A stretch of 25,199 bases of DNA from an uncultured Prevotella sp. GTDB lineage: Bacteria; Bacteroidota; Bacteroidia; Bacteroidales; Bacteroidaceae. Shown here in pieces: positions 15,227 through 23,600 of the stretch. The notes below the pieces were generated by a model. It did not search any database. It was not told the DNA's origin and worked only from the letters and a program-made list of their open reading frames with translations. Every line of letters starts with the position of its first letter. Positions within the stretch are counted from its first letter, which is position 1. A program made the translations under genes and the position numbers. The stretch spans positions 1-25,199 of the forward strand of contig UQCW01000041.1 in assembly GCA_900539625.1 (NCBI GenBank). Reading direction: 5' to 3'.

Positions 15227-16174
15227 ATGAGAATTTCAAGAATTTTCTCTATCATCATGGTCTTTTTAATGGGTACGACAACAATTAATGCAACAGAGAA
15301 AGAAGTGAACGGACAACCTTATGTACAATTGAACAATGGACAGTGGATGCCGCGCTTTGGCATCGGCACATACAACGTGCCGGGCGACAGTGTGGCTGAG
15401 GATGCCGTGGCTTATGCCCTAAAATGCGGTTACCGCCACATAGACACCGCCCACGCCTACCGTGTGGAGCGCGGAGTGGGCAAGGCTGTAAAGGAAAGTG
15501 GCATTCCACGCAGCGAAATCTGGATTACGAGCAAACTATGGCCTTCCGAATTTGGCGAGGGCAAGACGATGGAAGCTATCGACAAGATGCTCGAACGCTT
15601 GCAGATCGACTATATAGACCTTCTTTATGTGCATCAGCCTATGGGTGACTATCGCGGCGCGTGGCGCGATATGGAGAAGGCGGTCAAGCAGGGCAAGGTA
15701 CGCTCGCTCGGCATCAGCAATTTTGATGCTTCCGATTCGCTTTTCAACGACATCATGGAGTTTGCCGAGATTAAGCCTGCCGTGATGCAGATAGAGTGCC
15801 ATCCGTATGCACAGCGCAAGGAGTGGCAACAGAAGACCCGGCAGCACAACATACAGCTCGAGTGCTGGTTCCCATTGGGTGGCGAGATGTCGAATGGTGC
15901 GTTGTTCAAAGATCCTACCATCCAGAAGATAGCCAAGGTTCACGGTAAGTCTCCGGCGCAGATAATAATCCGCTGGCACATACAGGAAGGATTTTCTGTA
16001 ATTCCAGGTGCCACACGTCACGACTACATAAAGGAGAACATCAGCGTGTTCGACTTCTATCTGACCGATGAGGAAATGGCACAGATGCGCAGTCTTAACA
16101 AAGAGAAGCGTTTCTTCAACATGGACTACAAACAGGCTGAGAAGTTTGTGCTCAATTGGAAACTGGACGACTGA
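15227..16174 (+). CDS. Exported aldo/keto reductase, DkgA-like
   Basis: The 315-residue protein has a signal-peptide-like N-terminus (MRISRIFSIIMVFLMGTTTI, cut near NA-TEK). A compact AKR barrel follows with D73 and Y78 (HIDTAHAY), K103 (TSKLW) and H136 (YVHQP), and the late phosphate-binding region PGATRHDYIKENI. It is clearly related to the product of 11056-12279 (shared IECHPYAQRK/IECHPLAQRK, RWHIQEG/RWHMQEG) but lacks the linker and the C-terminal tail. DkgA relatives reduce methylglyoxal, 2,5-diketo-gluconate and similar carbonyls with NADPH. It leads a tight group with the cytosolic AKR (32-base gap) and the AraC regulator. If the leader is not cleaved, the enzyme might remain tethered in the membrane. 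Confidence 0.86.
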   Translation: MRISRIFSIIMVFLMGTTTINATEKEVNGQPYVQLNNGQWMPRFGIGTYNVPGDSVAEDAVAYALKCGYRHIDTAHAYRVERGVGKAVKESGIPRSEIWITSKLWPSEFGEGKTMEAIDKMLERLQIDYIDLLYVHQPMGDYRGAWRDMEKAVKQGKVRSLGISNFDASDSLFNDIMEFAEIKPAVMQIECHPYAQRKEWQQKTRQHNIQLECWFPLGGEMSNGALFKDPTIQKIAKVHGKSPAQIIIRWHIQEGFSVIPGATRHDYIKENISVFDFYLTDEEMAQMRSLNKEKRFFNMDYKQAEKFVLNWKLDD

Positions 16175-16206
16175 TCGTAAAGTTTAAATACAAATAGTAA
16201 CACACT

Positions 16207-17217
16207 ATGAAATTCAGAACATTAGGTATGAGCGGACTCCGTGTGTCTGCCGTAGGATTGGGATGTATGGGGCTGAGCCATGCTTATGGCACCCCCGTCA
16301 AAAAAGATGAGTTTGTGTCGCTGTTGGCAGATGCCGTGGATATGGGTTATACCTTCTTCGACACCGCCGAGGTATATGGTACGCCTGACAATCCACACCT
16401 CAACGAAGAGATGGTGGGTGAGGCCCTAAAGATCTATCGCGACAGAGTGGTGATAGCTACCAAGTTTGGTATACGTTTCGACCATCCCGAACTGCCTGGC
16501 AACCATCCGCTCATCACCGATTCTTGCCCTGAGGCGATAAGGGAATCGGTGGAAAATTCCCTGAGGCGGCTGCGTACCGACCACATTGATCTCTACTATC
16601 AGCACCGCATTGACAAGAATGTTGAACCCGAAGTAGTGGCAGACACCATGAGTGAGCTTATCAAAGAGGGTAAGATTCTACATTGGGGTATATCAGAAGC
16701 AACAGCGGAATACCTGCAACGTGCCCACAGGATATGCCCTGTGGCAGCCGTGCAGAATCGCTATTCAATGATGGCACGCTGGCATGAGAGCCTTTTCCCC
16801 GTGTGCGAGAAACTTGGTGTGGGGTTTGTGGCTTTCTCGCCACTTGCCAACGGCTTGCTCTCGAAGTGTTACAACGCCGAATCGATGTTTGACACGCAGA
16901 CTGACTATCGTGCAGCAATGCCTCAGTATCAAAAGGACAGTTTCGAGAAGAACAAATGTCTTTTTGAAATGATAGAACAACTTGCCATGGAGAAGCATGC
17001 CACTCCTGCGCAAATATCGTTGGCATGGATGATGAGCAAGAAACCTTGGATTGTGCCAATACCAGGCACACGCTGCCTGTGCCGACTGAAGGAGAATATC
17101 GGAGCTGCCGACATCAGTTTCTCGCAAGAGGAGGTGGCGGCTATCGACAAGCTCCTCTCTACCATGAAGATGAGCGAGGTGTTTGGCGGTTCGAGAATTG
17201 TCGACAAAGCGCAATAA
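16207..17217 (+). CDS. Cytosolic aldo/keto reductase
   Basis: The 336-residue protein begins directly at the barrel (MKFRTLGMSGLRVSAVGLGCMGL) with no leader. The tetrad is D52 and Y57 (FFDTAEVY), K86 (IATKFG) and H133 (YYQHRID). The cofactor region includes PIPGTRCLCRLKENI. It belongs to the AKR branch often annotated as general aldehyde or quinone-induced reductases, distinct from the two DkgA-like copies upstream. It would reduce the same class of carbonyls with NADPH inside the cell. It is 32 bases after the exported AKR and 50 bases before the AraC regulator, so likely in one operon with both. Confidence 0.9.
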   Translation: MKFRTLGMSGLRVSAVGLGCMGLSHAYGTPVKKDEFVSLLADAVDMGYTFFDTAEVYGTPDNPHLNEEMVGEALKIYRDRVVIATKFGIRFDHPELPGNHPLITDSCPEAIRESVENSLRRLRTDHIDLYYQHRIDKNVEPEVVADTMSELIKEGKILHWGISEATAEYLQRAHRICPVAAVQNRYSMMARWHESLFPVCEKLGVGFVAFSPLANGLLSKCYNAESMFDTQTDYRAAMPQYQKDSFEKNKCLFEMIEQLAMEKHATPAQISLAWMMSKKPWIVPIPGTRCLCRLKENIGAADISFSQEEVAAIDKLLSTMKMSEVFGGSRIVDKAQ

Positions 17218-17267
17218 ATACGCGTGTTTATCGTTATATCCAGTAGGAACAATCATCTGAATGTGTT

Positions 17268-18074
17268 ATGGAACAGAAAAAGAACATTATCATTACCGAT
17301 ACGTTGTCGGGAATAGGAACAGAAGCCTATAAAGGTTATCTGGGACATGCGCTATGTCTTGAAGGCAGGTGTCATATTATGTTCAACGGCAAGGGGCTTG
17401 AGATGAAACGTGGCGACCTGTTAATTGTGCGTCAAGGCAGACTGGTTCAGTCGGTCAAGGCAGACAGTAGCTTCCGTGTGACAATGATTTATATTGCTGC
17501 ACCATTCATAGAAGTATGCACACCGCAATGCAACTATGGCATGAAAGGACAGTTGGCCTTGTTCCTAAATCCCATCATGCACCTTACTGAGGAGCAGTTT
17601 GATCAATGTCGCCGCAATTTTGACAACTTGCAGATACGCATTGCTCAGACTGCCCACCATTTCTATCATGATATGTTGATAAATATAGTGCAGTCGCTCA
17701 TCATCGACTTTTTTGATTTCCATGCCTCTCTCTATCAGGAACAGGACGTTTCCACACAATATGCCACACTCATGAGCCGTTTTCTTTCCTTGCTTGAAAA
17801 CGGCGAATATCGCACTCACCGGGAAGTGACTTGGTATGCAGATAAGTTGTGTGTAACATCAAAGTATCTGTCAGAAGTGTCGAAGTCTGTCAGTGGCTAT
17901 GCCGCTAACTTTTGGATCAACCGCTACACGGTGCTCGACATCTCTCGTCTGTTGCGCGACAAGTCACTCACCTTTGTGCAAATCTCCGACATGTTCGGAT
18001 TCTCATCACCAGCCTATTTTAGCCGTTACGTTTCGCATAACCTTGGCGTGCGGCCTACGGACTATCGAGGTTGA
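17268..18074 (+). CDS. AraC-family transcriptional regulator
   Basis: The 268-residue protein has an N-terminal sensor region of cupin type (about 20-110, GRCHIMFNGKGLEMKRGDLLIV) and a C-terminal pair of helix-turn-helix motifs (about 170-268). LCVTSKYLSEVSKSVSG is the first, and FVQISDMFGFSSPAYFSRYV is the conserved second recognition region followed by LGVRPTDYR. This is the classic AraC/XylS layout. It closes the redox island on the same strand and is the most likely regulator of the genes before it, perhaps sensing a carbonyl or redox-active compound as YqhC does in E. coli. No ligand can be read from the sequence. Confidence 0.9.
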   Translation: MEQKKNIIITDTLSGIGTEAYKGYLGHALCLEGRCHIMFNGKGLEMKRGDLLIVRQGRLVQSVKADSSFRVTMIYIAAPFIEVCTPQCNYGMKGQLALFLNPIMHLTEEQFDQCRRNFDNLQIRIAQTAHHFYHDMLINIVQSLIIDFFDFHASLYQEQDVSTQYATLMSRFLSLLENGEYRTHREVTWYADKLCVTSKYLSEVSKSVSGYAANFWINRYTVLDISRLLRDKSLTFVQISDMFGFSSPAYFSRYVSHNLGVRPTDYRG

Positions 18075-18104
18075 ACCATTGCCGTTCTCATCCTTGCCAC
18101 CAAG

Positions 18105-18127
18105 CTCTATTAATTAGAGTACTATTT
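18105..18127 (+). terminator. Weak terminator after the AraC gene
   Basis: A short A/T-rich stem (CTCTA at 18105-18109, TAGAG at 18115-18119) is followed by TACTATTTTTG. It sits 31 bases after the regulator stop. The stem is weak, so termination here is only a suggestion. Confidence 0.35.
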
Positions 18128-18310
18128 TTGATATTAGTATCATATTTTACACCTCAAAGACAGCGTCTTATCTCGAAATACGGCATAAACAATGGAAAAA
18201 CTACGTTTACCAAGTAAAAAAAACAGTAAAACGTAGCATCGTAAACTACACAAAAATGCTTTTTAGAACAAAGGGTATGACATGTAATCACACCCTACCT
18301 TCAAGGGTAG

Positions 18311-18387
18311 GGCGTTCAAAATCAAGAAAAGTCTCTGTGCGGTTTTGAGCCAAATAACATGGCAGTTGCGCCGCTGCCCCTGAAAGG
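18311..18387 (+). repeat. 77-bp dispersed repeat, copy A
   Basis: It begins GGCGTTCAAAAT, continues with TCTCTGTGCGGTTTTGAGCC and ends with GCCGCTGCCCCTGAAAGG. It matches 25069-25147 over its whole length with a few differences, and 18391-18437 over the first part. The first bases match the 12-mer GGTGTTCAAAAT at the ends of the other repeats, with one substitution. Confidence 0.85.
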
Positions 18388-18390
18388 TAG

Positions 18391-18437
18391 GGTGTTCAAA
18401 ATCTAAAAAAATCTCTGCGCGGTTTTGAGCCAAATAG
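18391..18437 (+). repeat. Truncated dispersed repeat, copy B
   Basis: This copy starts GGTGTTCAAAAT directly after copy A and ends at CCAAATAG, where the homology stops. It lacks the GCCGCTGCCCCTG part. Copies A and B are in the same orientation and nearly abut, forming a partial tandem. Confidence 0.85.
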
Positions 18438-18520
18438 TAAGTGGCGAAGCATGCGCACATGATAAACGAACAAAGTGCGAAAAGGAACGCCCTATGTGAG
18501 AGGTCGGTAAACATGAAAAT

Positions 18521-18555
18521 AGGAGATAAACACCTATGATTAGTGTTTACCTCCT
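18521..18555 (-). terminator. Terminator hairpin of the fldA-DUF2023 operon
   Basis: AGGAGATAAACAC (18521-18533) pairs with GTGTTTACCTCCT (18543-18555) over 13 positions, one of them a G-T or A-C type mismatch depending on the strand. On the minus strand it is followed by ATTTTC. It lies 37 bases after the DUF2023 stop codon and probably ends that transcript. Confidence 0.55.
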
Positions 18556-18592
18556 ACTCGATTTAAGAATAAGAGAGTTTTGACACGCCCTC

Positions 18593-18949
18593 TTAGCTGC
18601 CTTTTCTGTCCTTACGCTCACAGTACCTCTCGCATTGAGCGCATATATCATATCCAAGCATGGCCCCGAGCATAAAGTCCTCCTCAGGCGTGAGCAGGTT
18701 GAGAGGACGTGTTGCAATCATGCGTATGGCGTTAAGACACTCCTCTCTACCGAAATACAAATTAAGGCGGTCGCTGCCAACCGGCTGGATAACGTATTTG
18801 ATGTTTTGGCTTTCCAGTCGGCGGATTGCAAAGTCCTCGTATTGCTTGTTGAAAGTGAAGAGAACCATACGGCGCACTCCCTTCTTATATTCGTAGATAT
18901 GGTTCATCAGAACCTTCATGTCTACTGGTACTGCTGTGGATTGCTGCAT
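18593..18949 (-). CDS. DUF2023 family protein, flavodoxin partner
   Basis: The 118-residue protein matches my memory of DUF2023, a small conserved Bacteroidales protein with segments HIYEYKKGVRRMVLFT, QPVGSDRLNLYFGREECL and a C-terminal GYDICAQCERYCERK. The CxxCxxxC cluster at the end could bind a metal or form disulfides. No signal peptide is present. It lies 49 bases downstream of fldA on the same strand, an arrangement I recall from Bacteroides genomes, so a role connected with flavodoxin (partner, regulator or maturation factor) is plausible but undemonstrated. The alternative start at residue 11 (MKVLMNHIYEYKK) fits the domain equally well. Confidence 0.85.
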   Translation of the reverse strand: MQQSTAVPVDMKVLMNHIYEYKKGVRRMVLFTFNKQYEDFAIRRLESQNIKYVIQPVGSDRLNLYFGREECLNAIRMIATRPLNLLTPEEDFMLGAMLGYDICAQCERYCERKDRKGS

Positions 18950-18998
18950 GATTGATAACTTGGTTTTATGTGTTAATACTAACTGTTGGGTATGTTGA

Positions 18999-19496
18999 TT
19001 AGAGGCTTGGCTTTATTTCGGCTACCCAGTCGTCTATGCGCTCGTCTGTCTTGCTGTCCTCGTTCACCTCGTCGAGAGCCAGACCCACGAACTTGCCGTC
19101 AACAACCGATTCGGAGTCGTCGAATGTATAGCCATCCGTAGCAACTGCACCAATAACGTTGGCGCCAGCCTGCTTTACTGCATTGTATATCTCTAACATT
19201 CCGCCTACGAAGGTGTCAGGATACGACTCGGAGTCGCCGCAGGCAAAAAGAGCTACAGTCTTGCCGCTAAGGTCGGCGTTCTTGATAACCTTCAAGCCGT
19301 CATACCAGTCGTCCTGCACCTCGCCTGCACCCCAAGTGGATGTACCGAGGATAAGGTTGTCGTTGTTGGCGATAACGCTGTCGTCAAGGTCGGTTACGTT
19401 GATAACGTTGTCCACACCCAATTTTGCTCCAATTCTGCCAGCGAGGTCTTCACAGGTGCCTGTGCTTGAGCCATAGATAATAACAGTTTTTTTCAT
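18999..19496 (-). CDS. fldA: Flavodoxin FldA
   Basis: The 165-residue cytosolic protein is a long-chain flavodoxin. The FMN phosphate loop is SSTGTCE (10-16), the first flavin loop STWGAGEVQDDW (53-64) carries the stacking W55, and the second GDSESYPDTF (87-96) carries Y92. The acidic surface typical of flavodoxins is evident near the C-terminus. It shuttles single electrons between ferredoxin-type reductases and partners such as pyruvate-ferredoxin oxidoreductase, often replacing ferredoxin when iron is scarce. It heads a two-gene operon with DUF2023. A promoter fits at 19631-19662, and a 74-base foldback lies between promoter and start codon. Confidence 0.93.
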   Translation of the reverse strand: MKKTVIIYGSSTGTCEDLAGRIGAKLGVDNVINVTDLDDSVIANNDNLILGTSTWGAGEVQDDWYDGLKVIKNADLSGKTVALFACGDSESYPDTFVGGMLEIYNAVKQAGANVIGAVATDGYTFDDSESVVDGKFVGLALDEVNEDSKTDERIDDWVAEIKPSL

Positions 19497-19548
19497 AATC
19501 TTTAGTTGTTTTTATTTATGTAAGTGTATGGTTAAAGCCGTTGGTTTT

Positions 19549-19622
19549 AAGTAGGTGTTCAAAATTAGTTTATACAATCCATGTAGGGCAATTCAATATA
19601 AACTAATTCTGAACACCTACTT
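19549..19622. repeat. 74-bp foldback element in the fldA leader
   Basis: The left arm (19549-19574) and right arm (19597-19622) are inverted copies matching at 25 of 26 positions, separated by 22 bases. The arms contain GGTGTTCAAAAT (19554-19565) and its inverted near-copy ATTCTGAACACC (19606-19617). It has the form of a very small MITE or foldback repeat and belongs with the other elements that share this 12-mer. It lies between the fldA promoter and ATG. Confidence 0.9.
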
Positions 19623-19630
19623 AACTGTTG

Positions 19631-19662
19631 CAAAGTTAGCTTGGTTTCAACTACTATACAAT
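19631..19662 (-). promoter_or_regulatory. Promoter of fldA
   Basis: On the minus strand ATTG (19659-19662) is followed after 20 bases by TAACTTTG (19631-19638). This fits the Bacteroidetes primary sigma pattern TTTG-N19/20-TAnnTTTG with one mismatch at -33. Transcription would start near 19624, two bases before the foldback element. Confidence 0.65.
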
Positions 19663-20132
19663 ACCTAAATACGATGATTATTTACATGGTTATCATGATT
19701 AATGTTTTTATTTTTTAACCACTCATTCTATCATTATTTGGGTGGCGAATAGCTGTAACGTGCTGATATATTATAAGATACAAGCGTGATGGGTGGCGGC
19801 TCGTGGCTGCCATCTATCATTAATCTAACACTAAAGGCTCACAAAGAATATGGAGTGGTAGATGTGTAAGTTGCGGTTTATCGGGGAGAAGCTTGGACAA
19901 GAGTACTTGTTGATATTTTAAGACAAGAGAACATGAGGACAAGGGACTGGATGTAGACTGCTTGGGAAATATGAGAACATGAGTTTGGTTGGGCTTGCAG
20001 CCCAACACTCGCAGCTTGCGTTATGCCCTCTTATGGAACGGCGAGCTCCTGCTCGCCGAGCAAGCGAGTGCGGCATCGCTGCAAGGGGCATCGCGCGAAC
20101 ATTTGGCGGTGGCCTGGGGCGAAGCATTGTAG
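19663..20132. other. Intergenic region, no gene supported
   Basis: The first part is A/T-rich without coding signs. From about 19988 there is a string of small palindromes: TTGGGCTTGCAGCCCAA (19988-20004) and GCGAGCTCCTGCTCGC (20041-20056), which resemble REP-type clusters. Short open frames over this part have unusual composition and are not genes. Confidence 0.5.
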
Positions 20133-20154
20133 CTCACTTTGCTCGCAAAGTGAG
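20133..20154. repeat. Extra copy of the 22-base hairpin of the 182-bp repeat
   Basis: The stem CTCACTTTGC / GCAAAGTGAG occurs here with loop TC. The same perfect stem occurs inside both 182-bp repeats (169-190 and 20243-20264 with one changed base). Here it stands alone, 28 bases before copy 2, so the hairpin is a repeat unit in its own right. Confidence 0.8.
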
Positions 20155-20181
20155 GGGGGCGAATATTGTGGCGGACAAGCA

Positions 20182-20363
20182 CTGAAAATCCAACAAAGTC
20201 ATGCCCCAGAGCGTTGGTCATGTTCGCTACGTGTTCGTGGCCCTCACTTTGCAAGCAAAGTGAGCTACAATGCTGGCGCCGCAACAGACGATTGTGCGGG
20301 CCAGTGCAAATCTCCGCTGCGAGGGCGCTACCGCTAACCTTTGATATTTCTATTTTGAACACC
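20182..20363. repeat. 182-bp dispersed repeat, copy 2
   Basis: It is gap-free against 108-289 with four substitutions by eye. It has the same orientation as copy 1 and ends in ATTTTGAACACC at 20352-20363. Unlike copy 1 it lies in a non-coding spacer. It precedes the glycosidase promoter by about 110 bases. Confidence 0.9.
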
Positions 20364-20471
20364 TTAAGAGAGCACCGTGGCGGCCATGTTCAAAACACGG
20401 ATGAATGCAGATGATGCTTGGGCGCACATCAGAAAATTATCCGAAATCAGGAATTTCACATAAAAAATAGT

Positions 20472-20479
20472 TATCTTTG
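20472..20479 (+). promoter_or_regulatory. Promoter -7 box of the glycosidase gene
   Basis: TATCTTTG matches TAnnTTTG. No clear -33 TTTG is seen 19-20 bases upstream. Transcription from about 20486 would leave a leader of about 120 bases, which contains an A/T alternating stretch at 20549-20572. Confidence 0.5.
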
Positions 20480-20608
20480 TCGGGAAAGGGGCTGAATGCC
20501 AGTAATGTATAGGCCGCTTGGAATATGGCTTTTGGCATGCTCAGTCCTATATATATTATATATATAATATGTATCAACCTCAATCTACAAACAATAAATC
20601 CAACCTTA

Positions 20609-23600
20609 ATGATGACACCTTACTCTGATATCCGTAAGAAGTTAATCGGCGCAACCATCTGCTGCTTCATCGTGGGCGGTGGGCAAGGCCTTGTTGCGCA
20701 GAAAGTCATCTTCCCCCAGCAACAGCAGGCCAGCACGGCGTCGCTCGTTGTTGGCGATGGCACATACATCCTTAAAAACAATTTGCTCTCCGCCCGCTTC
20801 GTTAAAGATGGAGACAAACTCATTTTTGGCGGATGCGAAGAAATGAACCTCAAAGCAGGCACTGATCTTTTCAAGGTGGTGCTTGGCGATGGCACGTCAT
20901 TTACGTCGTCAGACATGACCCTTGTCAGCGTTGAAGAGGAAACGCTGACTGGCAAGGCCGATGCCGTGAAGGGTTCCGACCGCTTCGACGGCAAAGCCAT
21001 CAAAGCCGTGTTCAAGAAAGATCGGCTCAACGTCACGTGGCATGCCGTTTTGCGCGATGGCTCACACTATCTTCGCACCACGCTTGAAGTGACGGCCGAT
21101 AAAGACCAGGCGATGCAGTCCATCACGCCAATGCTCTACGTCGTCAACAACAAAGCAGCCAAATCCGTCCCTGTGGTGGTTGGCAACACGCGCGGCGCAG
21201 TGTTGGCAAGCGACAAGATTTTTGCAGGACTGGAAACACCGATGGGCGTGAACTCAACGCAGGTGGCCAATGCGGGCATGGACTCATTTAATCCCAAAGG
21301 GTGGAACTCAGGCTCGTTTGTTTGGGCTCCCGGTGAGGAACTTCCCCAGGCCATTCGGGAAGCAGACCTCAAGGTGGACAACGTCAGTGTCTCGCCCGAC
21401 GATGTCATGGGCGCACGCGGCTATGTGTCGTTTCGCAAGACAGGCAAACAGACTCTCACGTTCCAATATACAAGTGGCAACCACCGTCTTGACATTGTCG
21501 GGGTCGACGTGGTGGACGGCACCGGCAAGGTGCTTGCAAGTGACTATCATAGCGGCTTCACCGGCGGGCAGAAGAGCAACAACGTCTATACGCTCGACAT
21601 TCCGCAGACGGGCGCTTATGTGTTGCGCTATTTCGTGGCAGGCACGAAGCGCAGCGATTTCAGTAGCAACGGCACAGTCACCTTCAGCCAGAAAATTGCG
21701 GTGCCGGTTGTCATCTACGACCTGATTGCCGACGACCTGCCGAAGGCAAGCGTGAAAGCCCAGACTTTGGCTGGAGAGACCGCTGGCAGCGAGGAGACCG
21801 TCATCTACGACCGCAACGACTGGAAGGTGAGCGTTGACGGATGGAACAACGACAACGGCACTGGCAAGGCTGAAGCCATTATTGACGGCGATGCCAACAC
21901 TTACTGGCATTCGCATTATGACGACAACACCAACAAGGCGATGCCCCACTGGTTTATGGTGGATATGCAGCGGTCGCAACCTGTGGAATACGTGGGCTTC
22001 GTCACGCGCCAGGCTGCTGTTGGCGTGAACGGACATATCAAGGACTATGAGATTTGGGCTGGTGATGATGCCAACAAACTGACGAAGCAGATGGCAGGCA
22101 CGCTGACCTATTCCCTGGGAGAAGTGTGGGTGAAATTGCCAGCGAAGATCAATGCCCGCTATGTGAAGGTCGTCATCAAATCCTCGCAGAATGGTGCCGT
22201 CTTTGCCTGTGTTGCTGAATTCCGTGTGGCCTCCGGCAACCCGATGGCAGATGTTGCCTTGACCAGATTTGAAGTTGACGACGAGGTGCTCCGCGCCTGG
22301 ACGCCAGATACTTGGACGGCAGTGGCCGATGCCGACATCCCTTCGCGCGTGAAGGAACTCGATGAGGCATACCCCAATGTTCTGGAGAAGAAGATGGACG
22401 TTGACTTCATCGAGAGCAACGGAACGCTGACCACCACCTTCGCTTATGCCAGCGGCGCCAACCGCCTCAACATCGTGGGCGTGGATTTGCTGGATGCGAG
22501 CAATAACGTGATTGCTTCAGACTATCATGTGGGCTACACAGGCACGTCTAAAGAAAGCAACACCTATAGCCTCTGGATTCCGCAGAAGGGCAAATGTACC
22601 TTGCGCATGCTGGTGTCGAAGAAAAACGATGCCATGACTTCCTCTGGCAGTATCACGTTGAACTACACCAAGGTCGACACGCTCCACATGCTTGCCCCGA
22701 CAGAGGTGCCCATGCAGGGTTATTGGCGGCGCAACACCACGCTGAAGCAGGGAAAAACATGGAATGTCAGTTCCGTGGTCGGCCTGGTCGCTCCTGGGCA
22801 GCAGCGTCGTTCGTTCTTGGCATACAGCGAGCGCGAGCGTGCAGTGCCTTGGCGTGCAATGCCAGTTTATATTTCCTGGTATGAACTGAACATCAACCGC
22901 AACAATGCCAAGGGAAATGGCGGTGTGTATGGCACCAAGGGCGATTACACTGGCAATATGACCGATGCACAATGTGCCGACGTCGTCAAACATTGGAAAA
23001 CCGATTTCTATGACAAATACGGCAAGAAACCCGTTGCCTTCGTCTGGGACGACGGTTGGGACGAATACGGCACGTGGACTTTCAACGGCAACTTCCCCAA
23101 TGGATTCACGGCGGAAGACAATCTGGCAAAACAAATGGGCGCAGGCGTCGGTGCCTGGCTCGGACCAGTTGGCGGATATGGCGCCAGCGGCACTTATCGC
23201 CGCAACTACTGGAAGGGACAAGGCGGCATGCAGCTCAGCAACGACAAATATTATGACTACTTTGTGAGATGTTGCAACGACATGATTGAGAAGTATGACT
23301 TCCGCTTCTTCAAGTTCGACGGCATCAGCGCCCAGTTCTCTGCCGTAGGTCCCGACCTGACCGACACCGGACTTGAAAACTGCGAGGCCATCATCAGCAT
23401 TGAGAACGACGTGCGCAAGAAACGGCCCGACATCTTCTACAATACCACTGTGGGAACGTGGGCTTCGCCTTTCTGGTATCATGTCACCGATGCTACATGG
23501 CGCCAAGAGAATGACTATGGCGAAATCGGTGTGGGCTCCGACCGTGAGAAATGGATCACCTATCGTGACCGCCTTGTTTATCAGAATTATGTACAGCGTT

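Larger units (their letters stand above)
18128..18520. other. Intergenic region with an inverted repeat and two dispersed repeats
   Basis: No gene is supported. An inverted repeat at 18201-18236 (CTACGTTTAC, then GTAAAACGTAG with one extra A) is followed by a further GTAAACTAC. A perfect 7-bp hairpin (CCCTACC at 18293-18299, GGTAGGG at 18306-18312) stands at the edge of the first dispersed repeat. The two repeat copies are listed separately. Confidence 0.5.

Noticed and set aside
20525..20608. Longer N-terminus for the glycosidase
   Set aside because: The extra 28 residues include an A/T-alternating stretch and would place a hydrophobic leader in front of the real signal peptide; MMTPYSDIRKK is a better start.
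19663..20608. RNA gene in the long spacer
   Set aside because: I looked for tRNA-like arms and a conserved RNA shape and found only short palindromes belonging to dispersed repeats.
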